Shown here in pieces: positions 7,112-17,200 of a stretch of 34,979 bases of DNA. Position 1 is the stretch's first letter. Every line of letters starts with the position of its first letter. The stretch is from NCBI GenBank assembly GCA_009918225.1, contig RGEP01000002.1:1-34979 (forward strand). The letters run 5' to 3'. The notes under the pieces are model-generated. The model had not been told where the DNA came from. It searched no databases and saw only the letters and a list, made by a program, of their open reading frames with translations. Origin of the DNA: Betaproteobacteria bacterium. Its GTDB lineage: Bacteria; Pseudomonadota; Gammaproteobacteria; Burkholderiales; Burkholderiaceae_C. The position numbers and the translations under genes are program-made.

Positions 7112-7979
7112 CACGTTGGATCCTCAGGTGAGAACCGTTGGATCCCGTTGGGGCGGGCTGCGGTGAACCGCCGACCAATCCATCGGCGGGGGATGCTTCG
7201 CTGCTCGCGCTCGGTGCATCGGGGCGGTGGCGCAAGGCCCAGCGCCACAAGGCACTTGGGCTGATCGGCAACACCAACATCCAGTGCTCGAGCACGCCCA
7301 TGGCCAGCATGGTGGCCACCAGGAGCTTGCCAATGGCCGAGGCACTGCCGGGCTCGGCATGCATCGCACCCATGACGAGCCAAACCACCACGGCCGTGGC
7401 CAGGCTGATGGACCAGGGCATCAGCAGGTTCATCGGGGCCTTGCGGAAATAGTGCTGGAGGTAGTTCAGGTGGCTGGGCAGAAACTCCAAGCCCAGGTTG
7501 CGCACCCCCAGGAACAGGTTGAGCTTGGCGCTGGCCCGCATGCACCACAGCCCCGCAAACGTCCACAGGCCCACATGGTTGGCCTGGTTCCAGGTCAAGG
7601 CCGCCAGCAGGCTCAAGGACAAGAGCAGCCACAGCTCATGCCACAGGATCACCTGAACGGCCTGCAGGGCCTGGCGCCACCGAGAGCAGCCTTCGCTGTG
7701 TCCCCACTTGCGCGGTCCGGTGATCCAGCCGGTGAGGAAAGACAACTCATGCCAGCCCCACAGCAGCAGGGCACACGTGAAGGCGCAGTAGGCGCCTGAA
7801 ACCGTCGTTTGTGAAGCCGTGTGGGCGAGCCCCATGAGGGCACCGATGGCCAGCATGCTGGAGATCACCAGGCTCCAGCGGAAGGTGCGGTGCGGCAATC
7901 CATCGAGCAAGATCACCACGCCGGTGCTGAACCACCAGATGAAGATGGCGAACACCGCCGGCAGCAGCCATTCAAACAT
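7080..7979 (-). CDS. puhE: Photosynthetic complex assembly protein PuhE
   Basis: A 299-residue integral membrane protein with about seven or eight hydrophobic segments, the first at residues 4-25 (LLPAVFAIFIWWFSTGVVILL). The stretches WGWHELSFLTGWITGPR and HLNYLQHYFRKAPMNLLMP match the PuhE family (putative photosynthetic complex assembly protein 2), which affects reaction centre and LH1 assembly. The last 60 residues are hydrophilic and poorly conserved. A GGGGAG lies 10 nt before the ATG. It sits between acsF (36-nt gap) and crtI (32-nt overlap). The family is known mainly from genetics, and its biochemical role is not settled. Confidence 0.85.
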   Translation of the reverse strand: MFEWLLPAVFAIFIWWFSTGVVILLDGLPHRTFRWSLVISSMLAIGALMGLAHTASQTTVSGAYCAFTCALLLWGWHELSFLTGWITGPRKWGHSEGCSRWRQALQAVQVILWHELWLLLSLSLLAALTWNQANHVGLWTFAGLWCMRASAKLNLFLGVRNLGLEFLPSHLNYLQHYFRKAPMNLLMPWSISLATAVVVWLVMGAMHAEPGSASAIGKLLVATMLAMGVLEHWMLVLPISPSALWRWALRHRPDAPSASSEASPADGLVGGSPQPAPTGSNGSHLRIQRDEKLLHARSA

Positions 7980-8015
7980 GGTCGGCGTGCTCCCCGCGCT
8001 TCATGATGGGGTGTT

Positions 8016-9122
8016 TCACCACGCCGGTTGCATCCGCACCTGCTGCGGCAGGTCGTGTGATTTCACCGGCAGGGTGTACAGCCGCAAGAAGGTCCAGCCT
8101 GCGGCCACTGCATAGCCTGCGCGTTGGAGTTGACCGATCACGCCGCCGCGCTCTTGGGCTGCTTGCATGCTGCGCGAAAGGTGCACCAGGCGATTCATAC
8201 CGGCCCTGAACGCCGGGCTGTCCAGGTCCAGGGTGATGGGGAACACCTGCCGGCTGATTTCGGAGGTGATCTGCAGCACCTGCCAGTCGTACTCGGTGGA
8301 GTCCAGGCCCATGGCGTTGTGCAGCATCGGCCGGGTGTGGTCTCGCACGTACATGGTGGCGTACACCGCCAGCAGGAAGAATCGAATCCAGAGCTTGTTG
8401 CCGCCCTGAAGCAGATGCGGATTGGCGCGCATGATCAAAGCGAACGATTCCCCATGGCGGAATTCGTCGTTGCACCAGCGCTCGAACCACCGAAAGATCG
8501 GGTGGAACCGCTTGTCCGGATGGCGCTCGAGTTGCCGGTAGATGCTGATGTAGCGGGCGTAGCCGATCTTCTCCGAGAGGTAGGTCGCGTAGAAGATGTA
8601 CTTGGGCTTGAAGTAGGTGTAGCGCTTGGTTCGCTTGAGGTCGCCCAAGTCGATTCCGATGCCGAAGTCACGCAAAGACTGGTTGATGAACCCCGCATGG
8701 CGAGACTCGTCGCGGGCCATGAAGCGCATCAATTGCTTGATGTCGGGGTTGTCGACATGCTTGGCAATCTCGTTGTACAGGATGCAGCCTGAAAACTCCG
8801 AGGTCACCGAGGTGATCAGAAAGTCCACGAACTCCTTGCGCAGCTCGGGGGTCAGCGCAGCCAGGCTGGCGCGCGCCTCCTCACCAAAGGCGGCATCGCG
8901 CTGGAAGTGGTCGTGGTTGTTGTCGCCTTCGTACTCGGCCATCATGGCGTCCCACTCGGCCCGAACAGGCGACACGTCGATGGCGTCCATGGCCTTGAAG
9001 TCGGTGGTGTAGAAGCGCGGACTCAGCAGGGTGGTTTCCTTGGCCTTGCGCGAGGCGTCATCCGAGCTGGCGAATCCCGGTGCGGCAATGGCGCTGGGCA
9101 TGGCTTGGCGTTCGGTGCTCAT
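8016..9122 (-). CDS. acsF: Mg-protoporphyrin IX monomethyl ester oxidative cyclase (aerobic)
   Basis: A 368-residue diiron enzyme that uses oxygen to close ring E of bacteriochlorophyll, giving divinyl protochlorophyllide. Likely diiron ligands are Glu109 or Glu118 in EFSGCILYNEI, ExxH at Glu139-His142 (ARDESRHAGF) and ExxH at Glu220-His223 (CNDEFRHGE). The first 30 residues are a variable leader. The ATG overlaps the puhC stop by 4 nt, so the two are translationally coupled. The substrate comes from BchM of the same operon, and the product feeds BchLNB. The oxygen-independent alternative, bchE, is not in the window, so nothing here shows whether the host also makes ring E without oxygen. Confidence 0.96.
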   Translation of the reverse strand: MSTERQAMPSAIAAPGFASSDDASRKAKETTLLSPRFYTTDFKAMDAIDVSPVRAEWDAMMAEYEGDNNHDHFQRDAAFGEEARASLAALTPELRKEFVDFLITSVTSEFSGCILYNEIAKHVDNPDIKQLMRFMARDESRHAGFINQSLRDFGIGIDLGDLKRTKRYTYFKPKYIFYATYLSEKIGYARYISIYRQLERHPDKRFHPIFRWFERWCNDEFRHGESFALIMRANPHLLQGGNKLWIRFFLLAVYATMYVRDHTRPMLHNAMGLDSTEYDWQVLQITSEISRQVFPITLDLDSPAFRAGMNRLVHLSRSMQAAQERGGVIGQLQRAGYAVAAGWTFLRLYTLPVKSHDLPQQVRMQPAW

Positions 9123-9571
9123 GGGCTTTCCTTCTGAATCAATCGTGCAAAACTGCCGGCATGCTGGGGACCGAAGGACTCCAGGTCCAGTCGCGTGCCG
9201 GTTTGGGGGTCAATCAGCGTCAAACGACCGTCTTGTCGTTGGTGCAATTCAAAGGGTGCCTGCGGCCCGATCTGTCGGCGCATCCGGTCATGGCTGAGCA
9301 CCCGCAGCGCGCCGCGCAGAAACCCGGCTTCACCCTCTACAAGCGCCACCCGTTCATCGCGAATCCCGTCGCGCACTTCAATCGACCCGTCGGGCAAGTC
9401 GAGAAAGCGCAGCGAGATCACCCGCACGCTGGGCGCATCGGGATGGCGAATCTCCATGCCCGACCAGCGAACCGCCGCCACGATCAGCACCGTGATCAGC
9501 AAAAGGCTGCCCAAGATGGCCAAAGCAGCCGGCGGCACCAAGGGGGCTTCGTGGGCGTGGTGGCTGGACAT
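9119..9571 (-). CDS. puhC: Photosynthetic complex assembly protein PuhC
   Basis: A 150-residue protein with one N-terminal membrane helix (LAILGSLLLITVLIVAAVRW, residues 14-33) and a soluble periplasmic domain. SLRFLDLPDGSIEV and GEAGFLRGALRVLSHDR are typical of PuhC, which supports assembly of the reaction centre-LH1 complex. The frame is open further upstream, but the ATG at 9571 places the helix correctly and lies 16 nt after the puhB stop. Its stop overlaps the acsF start by 4 nt. Confidence 0.88.
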   Translation of the reverse strand: MSSHHAHEAPLVPPAALAILGSLLLITVLIVAAVRWSGMEIRHPDAPSVRVISLRFLDLPDGSIEVRDGIRDERVALVEGEAGFLRGALRVLSHDRMRRQIGPQAPFELHQRQDGRLTLIDPQTGTRLDLESFGPQHAGSFARLIQKESP

Positions 9572-9587
9572 GGGGGTGCGTGCGCCT

Positions 9588-10307
9588 TCAGGCCTGATGG
9601 GCCGGCGTGTGAAGGCCGGAATGCTGCCGGGATGCACCTGCATCGGCCGAGGGCAATGCACGCAGGCCGCGGGCCTGAGACCAGGCCTCGGTCAGCAGGG
9701 TCGCCACCTCTTGTGCACCCTGAATGCCGCGCAGCGTGGGCTGCGGATGCCGAACATGCCAGGCCCTGGCGTGCGGCCACAGCTGCAAATAGGGGATGCG
9801 CGAGGCCGGTTCAATTTCCAGCGACACATCGCCATGCCCGGCCTCGCTTTGGCGCAGGTTGGCGCCCATGATTCGGCTGTAGGGAATGTTGAAGGTCACC
9901 GTGAGCACGATGCCGATGCGCATCACGACCCGCCTGTTGGTCAAGGTGTACAGCGTGTGCCGTGCACTCAACCAGGCCAGGGCCCAGACGATCAGCAGGC
10001 CACTGACGGCCAGCACCAGGAACGGTGCCATGCCCTTGGCCAAATCCAAGCCGGCCAAGCCATCCTCAACCAGGAACGCCAAGCGCAGCACGCCGATCAG
10101 GCCGAAATAGAGCGCCAGCTTGCGCAGGTGAAAGGCTTCTCGGGCCAGCACGCGCCATTGCGGCGCGCCTTGCCAAAGGATGCGCTCACCCTGGGGCAGT
10201 TCTTCGGGCAGGCCCGGAACCGGCTCTTCATCGTGCTCCTGCAGCAGCCCAGCCGAGTGGCTGTGGCGCTGCGGGAGCTGCTCGGGGGTGCTGCGGACCG
10301 GCCTCAT
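9588..10307 (-). CDS. puhB: Photosynthetic complex assembly protein PuhB
   Basis: A 239-residue membrane protein of the PuhB family with a PH-like fold. ELPQGERILWQGAPQWRVLA is the conserved entry. Two hydrophobic stretches follow (LALYFGLIGVLRLAFLV and FLVLAVSGLLIVWALAWL), then TLYTLTNRRVVMRIGIVLTV and the soluble part. PuhB helps assemble the reaction centre with PuhA. The ATG overlaps the puhA stop by 4 nt. The final 35 residues are variable. Confidence 0.92.
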   Translation of the reverse strand: MRPVRSTPEQLPQRHSHSAGLLQEHDEEPVPGLPEELPQGERILWQGAPQWRVLAREAFHLRKLALYFGLIGVLRLAFLVEDGLAGLDLAKGMAPFLVLAVSGLLIVWALAWLSARHTLYTLTNRRVVMRIGIVLTVTFNIPYSRIMGANLRQSEAGHGDVSLEIEPASRIPYLQLWPHARAWHVRHPQPTLRGIQGAQEVATLLTEAWSQARGLRALPSADAGASRQHSGLHTPAHQA

Positions 10308-11068
10308 ACCAACGGCTCGGCCCTGGAGGGTTCAGCGTAGAGGGTGCCGCCACCGAAGTAGCCCATGACCTTTTCCTCTTCCAAGAAGGTGATTTGGTCG
10401 GGGCTCTTGAGCGCGGGCACCTCTTCAAACTGGTGGCCCAGCACCGCCTGCACCTTCACGCCCGAGCGGGTGATGCGGCAGAAGGGCATCGGCACCATCA
10501 CCCGACGGCCGTGGGGCGTTTGCACCTCGAGGTATCGGAACATCACCTCGGCGGTGTCGATCCACAGGTCGGTGATCACGCCACCGGCCTCGTCGTCGGC
10601 ACCCACGATGGTCATGCCACGCGGGTCTACGTCCTGATGGGCCACCTGGTAGTCGGTGGCCACCCGCAGCGGAATGATCTTGACCTTGCCGTCCCAGGTG
10701 AGGTCGGGTACGTCTGCCCGGCGGGCATAGGCGCCGGGGCCAATGCCGTCGAGCATCGGGTTGCCCGTGGGCACCAGGGGCGCGCCCTTCCAGGGATGGG
10801 CGGGCACGGCGGCCAGGTTCACCTCATGGTCATGGATGACATGGGTCGGCTGTGTGGCTTCGCCACCGTGGGCCAAGAGAAAAGTCTTGGGCTCCGGCAC
10901 TGGCCAGCCCATGATCTTCTGCTGGCGTGCGCCGTCGTCGATCATGGGATAGCCCTCGCGGTGGCTTTCCTTTTGAAGATAGACGATCAACCCGAAGAAG
11001 AAGGCCCAAAACAGATACAGCACAAGCTGCGCCACATCGACGTACTGCGTGATGGCTCCGGTTCCCAT
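10304..11068 (-). CDS. puhA: Photosynthetic reaction centre H subunit
   Basis: A 254-residue single-pass membrane protein that caps the cytoplasmic face of the reaction centre and shapes proton delivery to QB. The membrane helix is at residues 12-32 (VAQLVLYLFWAFFFGLIVYL). The cytoplasmic domain contains KTFLLAHGG, GPGAYARRADVPDLTWDG and FCRITRSGVKVQAVLGHQF, all standard for PuhA. The ribosome binding site is strong (GAGGAG, 6 nt before the ATG), as expected for an abundant subunit read from inside a long operon. It lies between lhaA (21-nt gap) and puhB (4-nt overlap). Confidence 0.97.
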   Translation of the reverse strand: MGTGAITQYVDVAQLVLYLFWAFFFGLIVYLQKESHREGYPMIDDGARQQKIMGWPVPEPKTFLLAHGGEATQPTHVIHDHEVNLAAVPAHPWKGAPLVPTGNPMLDGIGPGAYARRADVPDLTWDGKVKIIPLRVATDYQVAHQDVDPRGMTIVGADDEAGGVITDLWIDTAEVMFRYLEVQTPHGRRVMVPMPFCRITRSGVKVQAVLGHQFEEVPALKSPDQITFLEEEKVMGYFGGGTLYAEPSRAEPLV

Positions 11069-11089
11069 AAGAATCTCCTCGATGACGAC

Positions 11090-12547
11090 CTAGCCGGGGA
11101 ATTCAGCCAGGCCAAACTTGCCGGCTGGTGCCGGCTCGGTACTGCGGGTGCGCAGTCGCACCAAGGGCCCCAGGGCAATCAGGGCCAGGAACAACAAGAA
11201 CAACTCAATGGCGTACACCGTGCCGTAGCCGGTGGCCGGGTGTTGCAGGGCTGGGCCGAAAGACCCATCGGCCGCCAGGGCAGCCGCGGCGTCGCGTACC
11301 GTGCCGCCCAGCCCCACGGCCAGGCCTGCCGCGGTGGCTTGCACCGCGCCCCACGCGCCCAAGGCAAACCCGGCATGCTCCTGAACCTCCAGGTCCATGG
11401 CCGCGGTGAGGGTGGAGACGGCAAATAGGCCGGCGCCGAAGCCCACCAGCACGGTGCCGATGCGAAACATCCAAGCCGAGTCGGCTGGTGCAGCAAACAG
11501 CACCAGCGAAAAACCCGGCAGCCCGATCAACAGGCCCAAGCCGGCGATGCGCAATGCGTCGCGGCCCTGTGCAAGCCAACGCGCCGACCAAGCAAAGGCG
11601 GCCAAAGACCCGCCAGCCAACAGTGCGGTCAGGGCCGATGTTTGTCCCACGCTCAGCCGCAGGATTTCGCCGCCATAGGGTTCCAGGACGATCTCTTGCA
11701 TATTGAAGGCTGCCGTTCCCAGGCCCACGGTCCACAGAAAGCGGCGTGAGGCGGGGCGCTGGATGAACCGTTGCCACAGGGCACGGAAGGGCAGGGGGGG
11801 ATCTTGGGCCAAGCGATGCCGGCGGGTCGGGTCGCGGGCCTCTTGTTTCCAGCTCGCGGTCACATTCAGCACCACGATCAACACCGCCACGCCTTGCACC
11901 AGCTGGATCAGCTTGGTGCCGCTGAAGTCTTCCAGCGCGGCGCTGAACAGCAGACCGCCACCCACCATGCCGAGCAAGAGCAGCACGTACAGCAGCGCCA
12001 CCACGCGCGGCCGTACCTGTTCGGGCGCGATGTCGGTGGCCAAGGCCAGGCCGGCTGTTTGCGTCGTTTGCATGCCCAAACCCACCAGCAGGAAGGACAG
12101 CGCGGCCGCAATCTGGCCGACCCAGGCCAGGCCCAGTTCGCCTTCACCGGTGAGCACCATCAGCGCAAAGGGCATGATGGAAAAGCCTGCAAACAACAAG
12201 AAGGTGCCCATCCAAAGGTAGGGCACCCGGCGCCATCCGATGGCTGAGCGGTGCACGTCCGAGCGGTAACCGATAAGCGTGCGAAACGGCGCAGCGAGGA
12301 TGGGCAGGCTCACCATCAGGGCCACCAGCCAGGCCGACATGCCCAACTCAACGATCATCACCCGGTTGAGCGTGCCCACCAACAAGGCCCCCGCCATCCC
12401 CACGGAGACCTGAAACAGGCTGAGCCGAAGCAAACGCCCCAAGGGCAGGGCCTGCGAAGCTGCATCAGCAAACGGCAGCACGCGCGGCAGCACGGCTCGC
12501 AGCCATTGCTCGAGCGCGGGGGGCAGGGGTGGGCGCAGGCGTGACAT
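11090..12547 (-). CDS. lhaA: LH1 assembly protein LhaA (PucC/BCD-family MFS)
   Basis: A 485-residue polytopic protein with about 12 hydrophobic helices. LLRLSLFQVSVGMAGALLVG, TLNRVMIVELGMSAWLVALM and RTLIGYRSDVHRSAIGWRRV are hallmarks of the LhaA/PucC branch of the major facilitator superfamily. LhaA is needed for LH1 assembly, perhaps by delivering bacteriochlorophyll. The frame stays open upstream to 12865, but the ATG at 12547, 8 nt after the bchM stop, gives the family-like N-terminus; the longer form would be read from bchM sequence. A second family member is encoded at 25202. Confidence 0.92.
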   Translation of the reverse strand: MSRLRPPLPPALEQWLRAVLPRVLPFADAASQALPLGRLLRLSLFQVSVGMAGALLVGTLNRVMIVELGMSAWLVALMVSLPILAAPFRTLIGYRSDVHRSAIGWRRVPYLWMGTFLLFAGFSIMPFALMVLTGEGELGLAWVGQIAAALSFLLVGLGMQTTQTAGLALATDIAPEQVRPRVVALLYVLLLLGMVGGGLLFSAALEDFSGTKLIQLVQGVAVLIVVLNVTASWKQEARDPTRRHRLAQDPPLPFRALWQRFIQRPASRRFLWTVGLGTAAFNMQEIVLEPYGGEILRLSVGQTSALTALLAGGSLAAFAWSARWLAQGRDALRIAGLGLLIGLPGFSLVLFAAPADSAWMFRIGTVLVGFGAGLFAVSTLTAAMDLEVQEHAGFALGAWGAVQATAAGLAVGLGGTVRDAAAALAADGSFGPALQHPATGYGTVYAIELFLLFLALIALGPLVRLRTRSTEPAPAGKFGLAEFPG

Positions 12548-12555
12548 ATGGGGCT

Positions 12556-13275
12556 TCAGCGGCGGCGCAGCTCCATGGCTTGAGAGATGTAGAAGCCACC
12601 CTGAACACGGTGGGTGCGCGAGGCGCACCACTTTGAAAAGCGGGGGTCCTCGACCACGGTGCGCAGCAGCAGTGACTCCGCCAACGGCACGATCATGGGC
12701 GCCCGGTCGCCGCGCGGAAACAGCGAGCCGATCTTGTGCATCACGCTCAACACCGGCGTGCGCGGTGCGAAGGTGAAGACCACGGAGTCCGCGGTGCGTT
12801 CGATCAGCGTGGCCAGTACACGCTGCACATCGGCGTGGCCGTAATGGATGATCGAATCCATGCACACCACATGGTCGAAGTGGCCGTGTGCCGGGTCGAG
12901 CATGTCGCCGGCGTGGAATTCAATGTGACCACCGCTGCTGGCCTTGACCTCGGCGCGTTCGGCTTGGGTGCGCTCGCGGGCCAGGTCGACCAGGGTGGGA
13001 GACAGGTCGATGGCGACCACCTCGGCGCCACGCCGGGCCGCTTCCATCGCCAAGGCCCCGGTGCCGCATCCCGCATCCAACACCCGGCGCCCGCGCAGGT
13101 CATCCGGCAACCACGACAGCAAGGTTTGCCGCATGCGGTCGCGCCCGGCGCGCACCGTGGCGCGCACGCGGCTGACCGGGGCATCCGACGTCAGCCGGGC
13201 CCAGGCCGCTGCTGCGGTCCGATCGAAGTAGTGTTCGATCTCACCGCGGCGCTGAACATAGCTTTGCCCCAGCAT
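12556..13275 (-). CDS. bchM: Mg-protoporphyrin IX O-methyltransferase
   Basis: A 239-residue SAM-dependent methyltransferase that esterifies Mg-protoporphyrin IX, the step between BchH chelation and AcsF cyclisation. The SAM-binding motif VLDAGCGTGALAMEAARRGA is near residues 65-84, followed by EVVAIDLS. FVFTFAPRTP-like and FSKWCASRTHRVQGGFYISQ stretches fit the family. The start ATG shares one base with the bchL stop (TGATG), so translation is probably coupled. Confidence 0.95.
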   Translation of the reverse strand: MLGQSYVQRRGEIEHYFDRTAAAAWARLTSDAPVSRVRATVRAGRDRMRQTLLSWLPDDLRGRRVLDAGCGTGALAMEAARRGAEVVAIDLSPTLVDLARERTQAERAEVKASSGGHIEFHAGDMLDPAHGHFDHVVCMDSIIHYGHADVQRVLATLIERTADSVVFTFAPRTPVLSVMHKIGSLFPRGDRAPMIVPLAESLLLRTVVEDPRFSKWCASRTHRVQGGFYISQAMELRRR

Positions 13276-14201
13276 CAGTCAAACCCCAAGAGGTCAAAGA
13301 TTTCGCGGTCTTTGAGCGCGCTGGCGGTGATCGGGTCGGTACCCGCCCACAGGCGCGCGGCCAAGCGCAGGTATTCCTGCTGAACCGCTTCCAGTTCGGG
13401 AGAGGGCTCCATCTCGAACAGCGTGGCCTTCTTCAGGCGGCTGCGTCGAATCACGTCCAGGTCTCGGAAGTGCGCCATGGTCTCCAGGCCCACGCGGTCG
13501 TTGAATTTTTGAATCTGGTCGGTGTCCGCGCTGCGGTTGGCGATCACGCCGCCCAGGCGCACGTTGTAGTTCTTCGCCTTCGCACCGATGGCCTGCACGA
13601 TTCGGTTCATCGCAAAGATCGAGTCGAAGTCGTTGGCGGTGACGATCAAGGCGCGGTCGGCGTGCTGCAAGGGCGCTGCAAAGCCACCGCACACCACATC
13701 GCCCAACACATCAAAGATCACCACATCGGTGTCTTCCAAGAGGTGGTGCTCCTTGAGGAGCTTGACCGTTTGGCCCACCACATAGCCGCCGCAGCCGGTA
13801 CCCGCGGGCGGGCCACCGGCTTCCACGCACAGCACGCCGTTGAAGCCCTCGTAGACGAAGTCCTCGGGCCGCAGCTCTTCGGGGTGGAAGTCCACGCTTT
13901 CCAGCACATCGATCACGGTGGGCACCATGCGCTTGGTCAGCGTGAAGGTGGAATCGTGCTTGGGGTCGCAGCCGATCTGCAACACACGCTTGCCGAGCTT
14001 GGAGAAGGCCGCGCTGAGGTTGCTGGAGGTGGTGCTCTTGCCGATACCGCCCTTGCCGTACACCGCAAACACCTTGGCGGTGCCGATCTTCAGTGCCGGG
14101 TCCATCTGCACCTGCACCGAGCCCTCGCCGTCTGGTGGTGTGCCCGTCGGACGGGGACCGCGGCCAATTTGGCCCACGGGAATCTGCGTGGTGGTGGTCA
14201 A
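13275..14201 (-). CDS. bchL: Dark-operative protochlorophyllide reductase, ATPase subunit L
   Basis: A 308-residue nitrogenase-Fe-protein-like dimer subunit that passes electrons, with ATP hydrolysis, to BchNB. The P-loop GKGGIGKST is at residues 49-57. Cys137 (GTGCGG) and Cys171 (DVVCGG), 34 residues apart, are the expected ligands of the intersubunit 4Fe-4S cluster. The start is TTG at 14201, backed by AGGAG 7 nt upstream; it overlaps the bchH TGA by 4 nt (TTGA). The first 35 residues are a variable Gly/Pro-rich leader. Confidence 0.97.
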   Translation of the reverse strand: MTTTTQIPVGQIGRGPRPTGTPPDGEGSVQVQMDPALKIGTAKVFAVYGKGGIGKSTTSSNLSAAFSKLGKRVLQIGCDPKHDSTFTLTKRMVPTVIDVLESVDFHPEELRPEDFVYEGFNGVLCVEAGGPPAGTGCGGYVVGQTVKLLKEHHLLEDTDVVIFDVLGDVVCGGFAAPLQHADRALIVTANDFDSIFAMNRIVQAIGAKAKNYNVRLGGVIANRSADTDQIQKFNDRVGLETMAHFRDLDVIRRSRLKKATLFEMEPSPELEAVQQEYLRLAARLWAGTDPITASALKDREIFDLLGFD

Positions 14202-17200
14202 GTGCCTGCTCCTTCATAAACACCCTCGAGCCGGTCCTCGAGTTCTTCACCCGCACGCCGCAAGGCGTTGAGGGTGGCTTCGTCCGGTTGCCAATAGTTG
14301 CGTTCGTACGCCTCCAACAAGCGGTTGGCCACCCGCGCCGACGCGGTCGGGTTCAGCCGTGCCAGTCGGTCCCGCATGGCGGGGTCCAACATAAAGGTTT
14401 CGCTGAGCTGCTGGTACACCCAGGGCTGCACTTGTCCAGTGGTGGCCGACCAGCCCAAGGTGTTGGTCACATGCACTTCGATCTGACGCACGCCCTCGTA
14501 GCCGTGTTTGAGCATGCCTTCGTACCACTTCGGGTTGAGCATGCGCGTGCGGGTTTCCAGCGCCACCTGTTCGCTCAGGGTGCGCACCGTGCCGCCGCCA
14601 TGGGTGTCGCGGGTTTGGTCACCGATGTAGACCGGCGCCACCGGCGCATCGCCGCCCTTGGCCCTTTGGATGGCCTTGCTCACGCCGCCCAAGGTGTCGA
14701 AATAGGTGTCGATGGTCGTCACACCCAGTTCCACGGACTCCAGGTTTTGGTAGGCCATGCTGACATCGGCCAGCACACTCTTGAGCAGTTCGGCCTGTTG
14801 CATGGGCTTGCCCGATCGGCCATAGGCAAAGCCCTTGCGCCGGCTGTAGGTCTCGGCCAGTTCGTCGCCGTCGTCCCACTTGGCGTTGTCGACCAGGCTG
14901 CCGACATTGGCGCCATATGCCCCATCGGCATTGCCGAACACACGAAGAGAGGCGGTCTCCAGGTCACAGCGGTGCTGGGCCTGGTAGGCCAGGGCATGGC
15001 GCCGCACGGCGTTGAGCTCCAGCGGCTCATCGGCGGCGGCCGCCAGATAGGCCGCTTCAGCCAGGAGTTTGATCTGCAGGGGCAGGAGGTCGCGGAAGAT
15101 CCCTGAGATGGTGATCACCACATCGATGCGGGGCCGACCCAGGGTCTGCAGGTCAATCAGTTCGGCGCCGGCCAAGCGTCCATAGCTGTCGAAGCGGGGC
15201 TTGGTGCCCATCAGCGCCAAGGCCTGGGCAATCGGGCCGCCCTCGCTCTTGAGGTTGTCCGTTCCCCACAAGACCAGGGCCACGCTTTCGGGCAGGGGAT
15301 TGCCGTCGCTCAGGTGACGGGCCAACAGGCGCTGTGCCTGACGGGCGCCATCGCGCACCGCATAGGCGCTGGGAATGCGGAAGGGGTCAAAGCCGTGGAG
15401 GTTGCGCCCGGTGGGCAGGATCTCGGGCGAGCGCATCAGGTCCCCACCGGGGGCAGGCCGAATGAAGCGACCTTCCAGCCCTTTGAAGATGCCCTGCAGT
15501 TCAAAGTCATGCGCCAAGAGGCGGTCTGCATCGGCCAGCCGCTGCAGCAGGGCTTGGCCCTCGGGATCGACCGGCAGGCCCAGGCGGCGGTGCACCTCGT
15601 GGGCCGGGGTTCCGCTCACCAAGGCCTGTACCCATTCGCGCGGCGGGTGCGCGTCGTGGCTGGACTCGGCCAGGGCCATGAGCATGTCCACCCGTTCGGT
15701 CGGTGTTGGGGGTTGGCCCACCACATGCAAGCCATGTGGAATGAGCGTGTATTCCAGCTCCAAGAGTTTGTCGGCCAAGCCTGCCACGGCATCACCTTGC
15801 AGCCGATGCCAGGCCTCATCGGATTCGACCAACTGCAGCTCGACCGCCTGTTGTTGAATCAGACCCAGAAGGTCTTGGCCTTCTTCGCCCGACAGGGCCT
15901 CGGGCTCCAGCCCCCGGTAACGCTCCAGCGTGGCCTTGAGGTCGGCCAGGCCTTTGTACAGCTCGGCCTGGGCCACCGGCGGGGTGAGGTAGCTGATCAG
16001 CGTGGCGGCCGCGCGGCGCTTGGCGATCGTGCCTTCAGATGGGTTGTTCGAGGCATAGAGGTAGAGGTTGGGCAGGTCGCCGATGAGGCGATCCGGCCAG
16101 CAGCGACCGGTCATGCCGGTTTGCTTGCCGGGCATGAACTCCAGCGCACCATGGGTGCCGAAGTGCAGCACCGCGTGGGCATTGAAGTCTTCCTTGAGCC
16201 AGCGGTAGAAGGCGCTGAAGGCGTGCGTAGGAGCGAAGCCTTTTTCAAAGAGCAGCCGCATCGGGTCGCCTTCGTAGCCAAAGGCCGGCTGGATCCCCAC
16301 GAACACCTGGCCGAACTGCTTGCCCAGAACCCAGATGTGGCGGCCATCGGACTGTTGGCGGCCGGGCGCAGGCCCCCATTGCGCCTCGATCTCGGCCAGG
16401 TGAGGCTCGCGGCGGACGTGTTCATCAGCCGATATGAGGGTGTGCACATTGGCCATCGCGCCATGGGCGGCCGCATTGCCCTCGATCAATTCCCGCCGCA
16501 GCTGGTCAACCGTCTCGGGTACCTCCACGGTGTAGCCCTGCTGCTTGAGCATGGTCATCGTGTTGTGCAGGGACTCAAAGACCGACAAAAAGGCGGCCGT
16601 GCCGGTATTGCCCGCGTTGGGCGGGAAATTGAAGACCACGAGCGCCACCCGCTTGTCGGCACGTCTCGTGCGGCGCAGGTCCACGAGGCGGCCCATGCGA
16701 GCGGCCAACATGTCGGCGCGCTCGATGCAGCTGTGCATGTCGTGGCTGTCGGGCGAGTTGTCGAAGGTGCAGCGGTGTGAACAGCCGGTGCAGGCCACCT
16801 TGCCGGCGCTGCCTCGGCCGCCAAACACCATGGCGCCGCTGGACCCGTCGAGCTCGGGGATGGCCACCATCATCGTGGCCTCGACCGGCAACAGGCCGCG
16901 GTCAGAGGCGCCCCATTGGTCCAGGGTCTGGAACTCGACCGGGTAAGAGGCGAAGTAGGGCACGTCCAAGCGCGCCAGCACATCTTCAGCGGCTTTGGTG
17001 TCGTTGTAGGCGGGCCCACCCACCAGGGAAAAGCCTGTCAAGGACAAGAGCGCATCAACCGTGCTGCGCCCATCCTTCATGTGGTACGCCTCAATGGCCG
17101 GGCGTGCGTCCAGGCCCGCTGCGAACGCGGGGATCACCCTCAGTCCGCGGGCTTCCAGCGCGGTGATGACGCCGTCGTAGTGGGCCGTGTTGCCGGCCAA

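Noticed and set aside
12548..12865. Upstream extension of the lhaA frame by 106 codons
   Set aside because: This part is bchM sequence read in another frame, with Arg/His-rich composition unlike a membrane protein; the ATG at 12547 fits the family start.
13470..15106. Long plus-strand ORFs opposite bchL and bchH (249 and 337 codons)
   Set aside because: They are antisense to strongly conserved catalytic genes, have shadow-type composition and no family signature.
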